From Notolepis coatsorum (lineage: Eukaryota; Chordata; Actinopteri; Aulopiformes; Paralepididae), in the NCBI GenBank assembly GCA_963971535.1, contig OZ020588.1:127782818-127846817 (forward strand): DNA of 64,000 bases. Direction: 5' to 3'. The notes under the pieces are model-generated. The model searched no databases, was not told the origin of the DNA, and was given only the letters and a program-made list of their open reading frames with translations. Positions 1-10,957 of the stretch are shown here, piece by piece; position 1 is the stretch's first letter; each line of letters starts with the position of its first letter. Both the position numbers and the translations under genes were made by a program.

Positions 1-377
1 GGGCACTTTTACACAATTCCTGTGAGTCTATGGAACACCTCTGTAATATATATATTTTTTTTATTCATTGTTTTGTATTTCTAATCAAGTCCTCAAAAAC
101 AGCATTTTTCTACCTCAAGATCTCGAGCCGTTTTGAGCTAATGTGGCCTGGGGTGCAGGGGCCTGTGTGCAGCTGTTCTTGTATCTCAACATTAACATGC
201 AGCGGTGTCTCTCTGACATCACATATCGCGCACATTTTCAAATGACTCAGTTCAGTGAGGGTGAATATTGTGAGAGGAGAATTGGAAGAATGCGCCAATA
301 TGAGAATTTTGAGACATAGATCATATTAATATAAGTTCACATAGCTAGGAAACAATGCTAAACACTCAAAAAGGCCA
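1..377. mobile_element. TTAA-type MITE, part 1 (window-truncated, split by LTR element)
   Basis: This stretch is the reverse complement of 18368-18786. The match resumes after the LTR element at 4611 and ends at a TTAA at 4634-4637. The left end lies outside the window. The family has short ends reading AGGGGAACTAT beside TTAA, which suggests a piggyBac-like mechanism. No ORF of its own is visible; the short ORFs here are chance. Confidence 0.8.
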
Positions 378-822
378 TGTAGTGGCCAAAATCCTAACAG
401 GTTTGTCTTATAACCTATTTGAATCTTCCACTTGTAGGTTGGGAAGCAGTGTCAGACTCGCAGTCGCAGAACAGAAACCACTGCACGCTTTTGTTGTTCC
501 TTTTGCTCTTTTAATGGTCCAGCAAGAACAAAATACGAAAACAATACCGTACATAGAAATAAAAACAAGAGATCCCAATAATCTCAATAACAAAACAAGA
601 GATCCTAATAATCTTAGTAACCAAAAGGTTGCGTCTGCGCTGCGTGTCAATGACAGTATTGCTGCTGCCTGCTGCTCTGCCGTCACACGCCGCACCTGTG
701 GCTTATAGCGTTAGCCCCGCCCCATTCACCTGAGCAAAGCGCCCCACTCACTGCAACAGAGAAATGTATTAATACAGATTCACAATTAATCAGAACAAAT
801 AAGCTTGAATGCGGCTCTTACA
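378..822 (-). repeat. 3' LTR of the BEL-like element
   Basis: Partner of 4166-4610. Immediately upstream on the minus strand is a short purine-rich stretch, AATTAGGGGCCGG, that could serve as the polypurine tract. It begins at the insertion point inside the MITE. Confidence 0.9.
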
Positions 823-878
823 CCGGCCCCTAATTGTTCTCTAGGAATCAATTACTCAAACAAAATAAAGAGCCGTAA

Positions 879-1291
879 AACTATCAACAAATTAATTTAG
901 AAAATATAGTATATACATTACATCCCTTGTTGATGTTGAAAGAAGAACTGTTATTCTTCATTATTAACCGTATCCTAGGGCCAGAGGTTACTAGCACATA
1001 GCCTTAAGGAGGGATCTTTATGATCGCTAGGTCAGTCAAATCAGAAAAAACTAAAAAACTGTAATCCAAAGTGGCAAAGAGTGTATATCTCCATGTATCA
1101 GTCTATGGGTGTATATCTATGTATTAGTCTATGGGTGTACGTCTATGTATCAGTCTATGGGTGTACGTCTATATCAGTCTATGGGTGTATGTCTATGCTG
1201 TTCGTAACTATCAACAAATTAATTTAGAAAAATATAGTATATACATTACATCCCTTTTTGGCTGTTGAAAGAAGACCTGTTATTCTTCAAT
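879..1291. repeat. 80 bp direct repeat flanking a 26 bp minisatellite
   Basis: A block beginning AACTATCAACAAATTAATTT occurs at 879-960 and again at about 1206-1291. Between them, about 1082-1195, lie four or five copies of a 24-27 bp unit containing ATCAGTCTATGGGTGTA. Both lie in the 3' untranslated part of the BEL-like element. Confidence 0.8.
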
Positions 1292-1326
1292 CTCCAGGAA
1301 TGCGGCATAGCTTAGCTATGGGCCTA

Positions 1327-1469
1327 TCAATATTGGATTTTCGTCTGGAGCTTCACTGCACGGGTCAGACCTCCTGCATCAGGCTTGGTCTCCTGTACTC
1401 TGCCTAGTGGCCACGACCCCCGTGGAGCAGTTGGGTCAACTACCAGGACGACATCTCCAATGTTAAAGT
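1327..1469 (-). pseudogene. BEL pol C-terminal (DUF5641-like) remnant
   Basis: The minus strand reads a short peptide containing GDVVLVVDPTAPRGSWPLGR and ends at a stop at 1327-1329. This motif marks the extreme C-terminus of BEL/Pao polyproteins (DUF5641 in Pfam). It lies just downstream of the 1463-3271 ORF but in another frame. The switch falls at a poly-A run near 1470-1480, so the pol tail was probably detached from the main ORF by a homopolymer frameshift. Confidence 0.75.
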
Positions 1470-3271
1470 TTTTTTTCCTTTTTCTCTCTCACTGTGCTCC
1501 ATTTCGGTCTTCCTTGGAGTAGCAGAAGGTATTCTTGTGTCCTGGCGTAGAGGTCAGATCTCTCGCAGAAGATGGTTTGTAGGCCTTCATCCGGTATAGG
1601 ATCGATCTTACTGTTCTTCTGCACTCTGAATGGAGCGGTTTCCAGCACTGCCATTTCAACTGGGAAGGATTGCTTTTGAACATAGGTGATGACTGACCTC
1701 TCTGCCTGTGAGAGGTCTTCCACTGTGAGGGGCTGTCCACCAAGTGTGGTCCTGAAAGCGCCTAGCTCAGTGCTCACCTTTTGGCTGCTCGAGTGGGTGT
1801 GGCTGTGACCTGGGGAAAGCTCTTTGCGCTTTTTGACGGTCAACATCAGAGCATTCTTCCTAGTGTGCTCGTTACCAATGTACTTGAGTACTGTTTGGCT
1901 ATCCCCGGCCCCTATGTGACCACATAACTCTGCTCTCTTCATATCTGCTGGGGTCTTGTCCTCTGCCCTCTTCATGTCTGCTGGGGTCTTGACCTCTGCC
2001 CTCTTCATGTCTGCTGAGGTATTGTCCTCTGCCCTCTTCATATCTGCTGGGGTCTTCTCCTCTGCCCTCTTCATATCTGCTGGGGTCTTCTCCTCTGCCC
2101 TCTTCATGCCTGCTGGGGTCTTGTCCTCTGCCCTCTTCATATCTGCTGGGGTCTTCTCCTCTGCCCTCTTCATGTCTGCTGAGGTCTTGTCCTCTGCCCT
2201 CTTCATGTCTGCTGGGGTCTTCTCCTCTGCCCTCTTCATGTCTGCTGGGGTCTTGTCCTCTGCCCTCTTCATGTCTGCTGAGGTCTTGTCCTCTGCCCTC
2301 TTCATGTCTGCTGGGGTCTTGTCCTCTGCCCTCTTCATGTCTGCTGAGGTCTTGTCCTCTGCCCTCTTCATGTCTGCTGAGGTATTGTCCTCTGCCCTCT
2401 TCATGCCTGCTGAGGTCTTCTCCTCCGATGCCAGGCTTCTGGATTTTTCCTCACAGGGACTCTGGACCGGTGTGGTGAGAACAGGCGCCTCCCTATTGGC
2501 TGCTGCGATGGCCTCAGAACCATGTGGCCAAGACACAGGAAGTCCCCGTCTGAAATGCACCTGTGGCTCCTCCCGTTGGGCAGAGGGGTGGGCTCCGTCC
2601 TTCTCTTGCGGCCCGGCTTTTGCGGGAGAAGTGAGGGGCGAGGCCTGTGGCAGAGGGCTGTCGGTGAAAGGACGGGGCCGCTGGTTGACCATCGAGGTGG
2701 AGGACGGGAACTGGGCAGGGGGGTCCCTCGGGAACCGGAACTTCCTAAACGAAGACTGAGGGTACAGAGGCGTCGGTGACATGGGCATGACAGGTCGAAT
2801 ATTGTGCACTAGTTGGGGCTGGTGCTGGTCATTAATGTCATCTGGCTGAGCATCAGGCCAACTGTGAGCATTACCATCGTTAACATTTAAAAAGGGCAAG
2901 TAATGTGCTCCTGCCTTGCTCCTAACAGCTGGAGCACCTATGTCATATGGATGAATTGAAACATCTGGCTTTGAATATACCAGCGCCCATTTCCACTGGG
3001 AAGGATTGGCTGTGCTGGCTGCTATTTCACCTTGTAATTCTAATGTTTCTCTCCTTTTTTTTAATGTTTCTCTCTTTTTTTTTAACATTTGTTCCTGTTC
3101 TTCAATTGCATGTTTTTCTTGTAACATAGAAGATTTAGCCAATAAATATCGTCTCTCTGCCTCCGCGTTGATGCGTAATCTTGAGGAAGAGGAGGAGTGG
3201 TGGGAGGAAGAGTGAGACCTCGTTGAGCGTGTGTCTGCCATCCTATTTGGATGCGCGCAGCTGCGCCTCAT
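1463..3271 (-). CDS. Gag-like protein with 11-residue tandem repeats (BEL deletion derivative)
   Basis: A 602-residue ORF whose start may be residue 1 or the Met at residue 11 (3241). The N-terminus is Ser/Arg/His-rich and is followed by a charged, probably coiled-coil segment (residues ~35-80, with LQEKHAIEEQEQMLKKKRE), the usual opening of fish BEL Gag proteins. A Pro-rich middle follows (residues ~110-270). Then come about 15 tandem copies of an 11-residue unit, AEDKTPADMKR with variants, at residues ~283-448. The last ~120 residues look like pieces of pol: LTVEDLSQAERSVITYVQKQ resembles the segment before integrase, and EGLQTIFCE plus QEYLLLLQGRPKWSTVR resemble the end of integrase and the start of DUF5641, joined by deletions. 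It is a fusion of gag with scraps of pol. Whether it is translated cannot be seen. The plus-strand ORF at 1956-2759 is its antisense shadow. Confidence 0.72.
   Translation of the reverse strand: MRRSCAHPNRMADTRSTRSHSSSHHSSSSSRLRINAEAERRYLLAKSSMLQEKHAIEEQEQMLKKKRETLKKRRETLELQGEIAASTANPSQWKWALVYSKPDVSIHPYDIGAPAVRSKAGAHYLPFLNVNDGNAHSWPDAQPDDINDQHQPQLVHNIRPVMPMSPTPLYPQSSFRKFRFPRDPPAQFPSSTSMVNQRPRPFTDSPLPQASPLTSPAKAGPQEKDGAHPSAQREEPQVHFRRGLPVSWPHGSEAIAAANREAPVLTTPVQSPCEEKSRSLASEEKTSAGMKRAEDNTSADMKRAEDKTSADMKRAEDKTPADMKRAEDKTSADMKRAEDKTPADMKRAEEKTPADMKRAEDKTSADMKRAEEKTPADMKRAEDKTPAGMKRAEEKTPADMKRAEEKTPADMKRAEDNTSADMKRAEVKTPADMKRAEDKTPADMKRAELCGHIGAGDSQTVLKYIGNEHTRKNALMLTVKKRKELSPGHSHTHSSSQKVSTELGAFRTTLGGQPLTVEDLSQAERSVITYVQKQSFPVEMAVLETAPFRVQKNSKIDPIPDEGLQTIFCERSDLYARTQEYLLLLQGRPKWSTVREKKEKKL
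1927..2425 (-). repeat. 33 bp coding minisatellite, ~15 copies
   Basis: The 33 bp unit encodes the 11-residue repeat of the gag-like ORF. Copies differ mainly at D/E, K/N, S/P and D/G positions, and the reading frame is kept throughout. Two alternating versions (TSADMKR and TPADMKR) suggest expansion of multi-unit blocks. Confidence 0.9.
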
Positions 3272-3845
3272 ATGTCATTAACGGGCAGGTCTGCCTTATC
3301 TGAACTCGCCATTTTAATTCAGAATAAACAAATAAATAAATCCACAAGGTCTTCGACGTGTTTAGAAACAGTGGCTGGTTATTTCATTATCATTGTCTTT
3401 CTCAATTGTTTGTTTGGTTACAGCCGCACGCCAGGCCGGCGTTTCCTTGTCTCGATGCGCGCAGCTGCGCCTCATCCATGTCATTAACGGGCGTCTGAAC
3501 TCGCCATATTAATTCAGAATAAACAAACAAATGAATCCAAAAGGTCTTCAACAGTGGCTGGTTATTTCATTATCCTTGTCTTTCTCAATTGTTTGTTTGC
3601 TTACAGCCGCACGCCAGGGCGGCGTTTCCTTGGCTGCTCTCTTTATCCACGATATGTCACCAGCACAAAATAAAATATTCACTGTCCATAAACATCGTTA
3701 TCAGAGGCAAACGTCCGTTTAGTAATAATAATGGCATTTATTCCAAACGAATAATTATTCATGTGGCGTTGGTTTTTTGCAAACACATACCTCAATTGTT
3801 TGTTTGCTTGCTTGTTTACAGCCGTCAGGCCGGCGTTTCCTCTGT
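3250..3845. repeat. ~200 bp imperfect duplications in the BEL-like leader
   Basis: A block starting GCGCGCAGCTGCGCCTCAT and ending near GGCGTTTCCTTG occurs at about 3251-3452 and 3456-3632. A partial third copy at about 3789-3842 begins CTCAATTGTTTGTTTGC. All lie between the 5' LTR and the gag-like ORF. Confidence 0.75.
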
Positions 3846-3922
3846 TTGTAGCTGCGCGTCGGGCCGGCGCTTTCCGTTCCAATTTGGACCCGTTTGATCC
3901 TCCAATCCTTTTTCGTTCCTAC

Positions 3923-4165
3923 GGATCCCAATAATCCGTGCTCTTCAATCGCAGCTTGTCATTGACTTGGCTTCAGCCCGTTCCTTCGGATCCCAATAAT
4001 CCGTGCTCTTCAATCGCAGCTTGTCATTGACTTGGCTTCAGCCCGTTCCTTCGGATCCCAATAATCCGTGCTCTTCAATCGCAGCTTGTCATTGACTTGG
4101 CTTCAGCCCGTTCCTTCGGATCCCAATAATCCGTGCTTTTCAATCGCAGCTTGTCATTGACTTGA
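3923..4165. repeat. 65 bp tandem repeat, 3.7 copies
   Basis: GGATCCCAATAATCCG starts units at 3923, 3988, 4053 and 4118, an exact 65 bp period with almost no change between copies. The array runs into the LTR at 4166 and so occupies the place where a primer binding site should be. Confidence 0.93.
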
Positions 4166-4610
4166 TGTAGTGGCCAAAATCCTAACAGGTTTGTCTTATA
4201 ACCTATTTGAATCTTCCACTTGTAGGTTGGGAAGCAGTGTCAGACTCGCAGTCGCAGAACAGAAACCACTGCACGCTTTTGTTGTTCCTTTTGCTCTTTT
4301 AATGGTCCAGCAAGAACAAAATACGAAAACAATACCGTACATAGAAATAAAAACAAGAGATCCCAATAATCTCAATAACAAAACAAGAGATCCTAATAAT
4401 CTTAGTAACCAAAAGGTTGCGTCTGCGCTGCGTGTCAATGACAGTATTGCTGCTGCCTGCTGCTCTGCCGTCACACGCCGCACCTGTGGCTTATAGCGTT
4501 AGCCCCGCCCCATTCACCTGAGCAAAGCGCCCCACTCACTGCAACAGAGAAATGTATTAATACAGATTCACAATTAATCAAAACAAATAAGCTTGAATGC
4601 GGCTCTTACA
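4166..4610 (-). repeat. 5' LTR of the BEL-like element
   Basis: This LTR is upstream for the minus-strand element. It matches 378-822 along its whole 445 bp except for one base seen by eye. The ORF spanning it on either strand (for example 4196-4483) occurs identically in the other LTR and is not a gene. Confidence 0.9.
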
Positions 4611-4637
4611 GCCATTTATAAGATAGTTCCCCTTTAA
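4611..4637. mobile_element. TTAA-type MITE, part 2 (right end)
   Basis: This is the terminal piece of the MITE begun at position 1. It starts with GCCA, which repeats the GCCA at 374-377 and is the 4 bp target duplication of the LTR element. It ends in AGTTCCCCT followed by TTAA. Beyond it the sequence reads as an L2-like LINE, so the MITE inserted into that LINE. Confidence 0.75.
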
Positions 4638-5300
4638 AGCTTAGGTCTGAGTATATTATAACACCAAGACTTGTAACTTCAGGTTTGATCCAAGGAGTAA
4701 GTTGCCCCATATTGCACTGTAATATTTCTCTCTTTGTTATAGGACCGACTAGTAGGATTTAAGTTTTTAATTTATAAAATTTTATTTTATTTTAGGAAGT
4801 TGTTCGTCATCCATTTGTTTATTGCTAAGAGACAGGCGGAAATGGAGTTAATAGCTGTGGGATAATTTGGTTCAGCGGAGATGTACAATGTGTCATCTGC
4901 ATAACTATGGAAACATGCATTGTGTTTTCTAATGATGTCTCCAAGTGGCAGCATGTATAGTGAGAATAATAATGGACCAAGGCAGCTCCCCTGTGGAACT
5001 CCGAAGTAGGTGTCATGTTTCTCAAAAGAATGATCTCCGAGCCTGATGTAATATTTTCTCCCTTTGATATATCTTCTTAACCAGTGTAACACACAGAAAG
5101 ACCAACTAACTTTTCTAGACAATTTATTAGGATATTATGGTCGATCGTGTCAAACGCTGCGCTTAGATCTAATAGGACGAGAATTGAGACTTTGTTTGCA
5201 TCAGAGTTTATTCTGAGGTCACTATTTATAGTAAGAGCAGTTTCAGTGCTATATGGTGCGTTCTGAAGCCTGATTGAAATGATGATGCATGATAATTATG
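4638..5300 (-). pseudogene. L2-like LINE reverse transcriptase fragment
   Basis: Conceptual minus-strand translation gives, in order, a finger segment with SSFQSGFRTHH (about 5290), motif A as LSAAFDTIDHNIL (about 5150), motif B as GVPQGSCLGPLL, motif C as SYADDTLYIS, and a thumb-side piece reading KPEVTSLGVIIYSDLS near 4650. The 111-residue ORF at 4787-5122 is the longest open part; frameshifts and stops break the rest. The motifs fit the L2/CR1 group of non-LTR retrotransposons. The fragment is 5' truncated, and its downstream side is cut by the TTAA MITE. Confidence 0.82.
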
Positions 5301-6984
5301 AATTGTTCTATTATAGTATTCTTGTGTCATACAGCCATCAGACACATAATAACAGACTAGAGGCACAACAAACACAAAACTCAACAGGGTACACACAGTA
5401 CAGTAAATATATGTATACATACATTATTTACCATAAAACTTAAATGATTAGTCCAAGGCCTTTATTGGCTTGAATCATTGAACACAACCAGCCTATATTT
5501 GTGATAGGCTTCTGTTTGGGACTGGCCTTTAATTCATAAAACTCTTGCTCAGCACAAATTGGAAATACTATCAAATAAATATTACCTGTGTAAAAATGTG
5601 GCTCCAATCGTATTAGGAATCACTCCTTATGATCAGACAGAGCATTATCATTTTAGTGACAACCTCACGCACTTGGAAGGAGAGAAAGATAAAGATAGAG
5701 ACAGAGATCTGGAGCAGCACTTGGCTTCGGACAATTCCTTATTTCCACTCTCAGAATGTGTTCTCTGACCACAGGCCAGGGGCTGTGTGCTCCATGCAAG
5801 AAAGAACTGTTGGGAGTAATGGAACGACGCTCTCAGAAAGTTGCATTCAGTTTGCGCTTTTGTGTCGCCTTAGGGCTACTAATGGTGAGTAACATTACAG
5901 TTGTCATGCTGTATGTATTTGGGTAGTTTTTGGTTAAAATAATAAGATTTGACAGCCATCACTTACATAGAGTGTTTGGTCAGTAACATGGGTCTCCCTC
6001 GTCTCTGCAGTAAATAAAAGCAAACATTTCTGGTATCCGCTACCCACTTTATCCAATCAAGAGAGAGAACTCCACAAAGTCAATTGTGGCGAGCAGGAAA
6101 AACACGGTGGCTTGCTCGTAGCCTGTAGCTTATAGCTCGACATTTTAGGTTACAGTAGAAATAGGATATGCAATAGCTGGATGTTAATTCATATTTGATC
6201 TGCAATGCTTAGTTTGACAGGAAGTTAGCCAAAATTCTGATACCACTTAGAGAGAGAGAGAGGGGGGGGGGGTCATGAGAGAGATTGAGATAGAGAGATG
6301 AAATGTCTGGCTGTGGTGCATTTCCCGAGTTTTGCTCAGCATGGTCTTGTAATTGCAAATGATCATAAAACAAAAACAAAAATACAACTCCATCCATTGT
6401 AATGACGTAGCCAAATAATTTAGACCCAATTTCTAGGTCTAATCTGCTCTGGCACATTGTATAAATTTAGCGGTTGGTAAACGTTTCTTCTCTTTTATTT
6501 ATTTTTTTAAATGCAAATTTTGTTCCCTGTTCAGCTGTCAGAAAGTCCAAGGAATGTTATGGCAACAAGAAAAAATTGAGAGACACCAGTTTTGCGTTAC
6601 AACATGTCTATTCAGTTCTACTCAACAGTACCCAGATAGCAACATGCCCATGGGTTAGATCTACATTACCGGGAACAATGCACATTTACACAATCGTCCC
6701 AGAATCACACCAGGCCTTGTTTTGAATGGTACCAGAATCGGCCTGAGGAACCTGGCCGGAAAAGAACCAGCAAAACAGGCATCGGGCCAGAAGTGGCCCA
6801 ATTACAATACATATTAAATTCAGCACCAGTCTTTATGATTCATTATTCTAATATTAATTTAATATTTAACATATGTATCATCAAGTGTTTCTTTCAAAAC
6901 ACAGGCAACTTTAACTGTAATATAATTCTTACATAATAGCAGTGCTTTCTTTTATTATAATAATTTTCTTTATAATTTTGATTA
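5301..6984. other. Unassigned region with small low-complexity runs
   Basis: I see no recognisable coding sequence. There is a short (GA)n/(G)n run at about 6249-6271. A GTGAGT-like splice donor sits after ATG near 5883, but nothing supports an exon. The ORFs here are 60-90 residues and resemble no family I know. Confidence 0.5.
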
Positions 6985-7330
6985 GGTTTAAATCAAATCA
7001 AATCAAATTTATTTGTAAGGCCCGACAACACATGTTAATGTCCCCATGGGCCGGACACGTCTTCTTTAAACAAGTCAAGAAGAAACATAACAATAAGTCA
7101 AGAACAAAACAAGAACACCATAAGGTCCAACAAATTTTAAATAAATGCAAAATAAATGAATGAATGCAAACACTCCCAGACATACCCCACGCGAAGGTAA
7201 GGAAAAACTCACTAAAACCTAGCAATAGGAAAAAATGCACCACAGGCAGTGTGGAGGAGAGAAACCTTAAAAGGGCCATTCAAGGGGGGATCTCCCTTCT
7301 TAGATGTCGGTGATAGTAGTGTTGCAGACG
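6985..7330 (-). repeat. Interspersed repeat (LINE 3'-end-like), copy 1
   Basis: This block begins with three ATCAA units and ends GATGTCGGTGATAGTAG. It includes GAGAGAAACCTTAAAAGGG and a GGAAAAACTCAC segment, a pattern common at the 3' ends of fish retroposons. The same block is present inverted at 46676-46884 plus 49008-49070, where another element splits it. Confidence 0.65.
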
Positions 7331-7565
7331 GACAGTTGGTAAGCATGCACTCATGTGTGTAGTGACATCATAAAGAAAATAAACATTACAGAACATCAAA
7401 TGTTGGGGGTTTACAATTATGTTGGTCAAATAAGAGTATACCTGTATATATTTTCTGACTCTGAACTTTAAGCCCCTACATTTACATAGAACTAATTTCA
7501 CTAATTCATTGAATAACTCACTTAGCGACATCACAAATTCACACGTTAATGCTCTAATTTCCAGC
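7331..7565. other. Flank with similarity to 56590-56660 (inverted)
   Basis: The last ~50 bases (CGACATCAC to CTAATTTCCAGC) joined to the bases after 10806 match the reverse complement of 56590-56650. There the same sequence is uninterrupted around a single TTAA. The rest of the stretch shows nothing I recognise. Confidence 0.45.
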
Positions 7566-8038
7566 TTAACACTTTGGACGCTGCAGCGATATGCGTGATG
7601 TGTTGTTAAAAGCGCGACGCTCTAAAATATAGGAATACGTGGCGGTGTTTGCAGGGCTATAACTATATTCTATATTATAGCTATGGATACAATACTATGG
7701 CCCATTTGACATCAGCTATCTATTGTTCAATATGGGTTAAAGAAATAATTTTTTTCATCCATACATTCCAGTTTTATACCGTGGTGAATATGACTATAGT
7801 TTTAGAAAAATCCTGTTTAATCCCAGAAAACCACACTATGCAGCAATACATGCAATTCACTAAAAACGTTGCCATTTCTCGCCTGTACACGCTACTATTT
7901 TGAAATCTCATCTATATTATAGTTTTTTGATGCTTTGATTGTCACCAACGGCACACGTTGTGGAGTAAAATAAACACATATATTGTGCTCGAAGTGAAAT
8001 CATGGTTGGATCACAGCAGGATTGCTACCATATACAGT

Positions 8039-8812
8039 GGCGGCTGGCCACTGGGGGCGCTCGGGCGCCGACCCCCCTGTTAATAGAGAGAGAAGAACAT
8101 TTTTTGTTTTTGTTTTTTGTTTTATAGCCCTATAAATAATATAAACATGTTTAAAATTAATAATATTTACTCATTTTAAGTATGTTTGTGTTTCCAATGC
8201 ACAATATAACGTTAATATATCAAATAAAAAATAATCGTTTTCCTGAACAGGAAGTGACTCACTGCGCATAGCCGCATTTCTCCTAGCGGCTCCTAGCCGT
8301 ATTTCTCGCCCGGGCTAGACGCAATAGCACTCTTAGTGTGTCATCGCTGTATCCGTCGCAGCCAATCAGTGTGTAACGCGCTGTGCGTTGAAATATGATG
8401 TATTATGTTGGAAGCCGGGCACGATTTGAAGCGGTCTAGGCAAGCAGCCGTAGCAGCGTCTAGAATTTTCTTAGCCGCATTTCGCGGAGACGCTCTCTGA
8501 TTGGCCGACGCTAGTTTTTTTTTTCCGTAGCCGCATTTCGCGGAGACGCTCTCTGATTGGCCGACGTCAGTTTCTGTTGTAGCTGTTCTGTTGTGTAACT
8601 TGTGTTGTTGTGATCATAGGTTGTGATCATGCAGCTATTTCTCTTAGAGCGTGACGGCAAGTTCTTTCGACGGTTAAGCTTAGGCACTCTTTCAAAGTTG
8701 GTTAAGGTTAGAGTTTGTCTTAGAGCATGGCGATAGAACGCCAGGTAGTTTGCAGTTCGACGCGGAAATGGACAAAGAAATCATCAAAGTACTTGTGTTG
8801 TGTGGTGCTAAC
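8039..8812. repeat. GC-rich insert with repeated CCGCATTTC/CTGATTGG motif
   Basis: A CAGTGGCGGCTGGCCA stretch at 8036-8051 resembles a hAT terminus, but I could not find its partner. Two near-identical ~40 bp motifs at about 8472-8512 and 8527-8567 read CCGCATTTCGCGGAGACGCT followed by CTCTGATTGGCC. A third, decayed one starts near 8270. The sequence at 8672-8745 (GGTTAAGCTTAGGCACTC onward) recurs in both arms of the palindrome at 47228-47655. Confidence 0.55.
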
Positions 8813-9861
<1,049 letters not shown>

Positions 9862-9869
9862 GTGCTAAC

Positions 9870-10569
9870 AGCTAACACTTGGCTAACAAGCTATATGGCG
9901 GATGCAGTCTGGACAGTGGACAGTGGTCTGGATATACATCAACAGTGGATTATACACTTTATCAAGCCCTCCTGCCCTGGACGTTTCGACTAAACAGTGA
10001 GTCTCTCTCTCCCTCTCGCTCTCTCTCTCTCTCGCTCTCGCTACACAGCTGTCTCCGAGCAATGCGGCTACGGAAAGTATTGACTGTGCTTGCTGAGACG
10101 ATAATAGGCTAGCGATTCAAAACGCGCTGCTGTGTTGTGAACTATAACATTAATTTAGCTGCTGCTGATGCATAATGAATGAATGGTGAGTTGTTTAAAA
10201 TGACAACATATACATGTGTTAATTATTTTATTGGATTGATCCGAGAGACAGAGAGAGAGATTGCTCCAGAGCATCTCAGAGCATTACATTTTCAACTCGA
10301 CCTAACGTGAACCCCCGGCTGCGACCACCCAACAGTAGATAGTACGAGCCGCTACTGCATATAGGCCTTACCTTCACTAGGATGTACCCCAAAAAGAATA
10401 TTCCAATTATCTGATCGCGAGTCCCAGTATTGGTGTCGATCGTGTCGCCAACATAATCCGCCACACATCATGGAACGGGAGCAATTCACACTTCTCAATC
10501 CGATCGGGACAACCGGTCCCCATGCCCGACCAATAGAAATCCAACCGGAGACTTCTGATCGACCCACAG
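9870..10569. other. Interior of the TTAA element, no gene
   Basis: This is sequence of the surrounding element after the hAT copy. It includes a (CT)n run at about 9998-10040 and, at about 10054-10076, an inverted GTCTCCGAGCAATGCGGCTA motif that pairs with those at 8472-8567. No coding signal was found. Confidence 0.5.
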
Positions 10570-10957
10570 GCCAATATATCATGTTTCAAAGGGTGCTCGA
10601 TACTGCCACCTGGGTGGATGCGGCCGGTATTGCACATTGGCATTCTCAGAATGATTCCCCATGTTAACCCAGAATAAGTGTGCTTGTAATGAATGGAAAT
10701 ATCGAATAAAATAAATAACGATGAAAACCCGACTATACTCAGGTTTGGCGCCCAAGCGTCGGCGAGTTAACCCAACTATCATCGGGTCTGGCGTCCAAAG
10801 TGTTAAGGACACAGTTGTAGATATTGACATTACTGTCCAAAGGTCATTGGAAATTCTTTTTAGTTTTAGGGTGAATTTTGTCTGGAGCCTTAATGCCAAC
10901 TGGAACTGTTTCGTATCCTAACTCGAAAATCTAAAAGATAGTGGACTCTGCTCCTTC

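Larger units (their letters stand above)
378..4610 (-). mobile_element. Non-autonomous BEL/Pao-like LTR retrotransposon
   Basis: Two 445 bp direct repeats (378-822 and 4166-4610) bound this 4233 bp element. Each starts TG and ends CA, and GCCA flanks both sides. I see one difference between the LTRs (G near 793 against A near 4581), so the insertion is young. Orientation is minus, set by the long ORF at 1463-3271 and the DUF5641-like remnant at 1327-1469. Only a gag-like N-terminus and shreds of pol remain, with no protease, reverse transcriptase, RNase H or intact integrase. It must therefore have moved with enzymes supplied by another element. The leader is full of tandem repeats that reach the LTR edge, and no standard tRNA primer site starting TGG is visible there. 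Confidence 0.88.

Noticed and set aside
1956-2759. 267-residue plus-strand ORF with SSALFMSAGV repeats
   Set aside because: It is the antisense reading of the 33 bp repeats in the minus-strand gag-like ORF; the minus strand has family-like ends and the plus frame does not.
3923-4165. CRISPR-like regular repeats
   Set aside because: The units are contiguous 65 bp tandem copies with no spacers, inside a retroelement leader of a eukaryotic genome.
10470-10667. 65-residue ORF in the TTAA element
   Set aside because: No transposase motif; the equivalent region of the relative at 49829-50293 is not open in the same frame.
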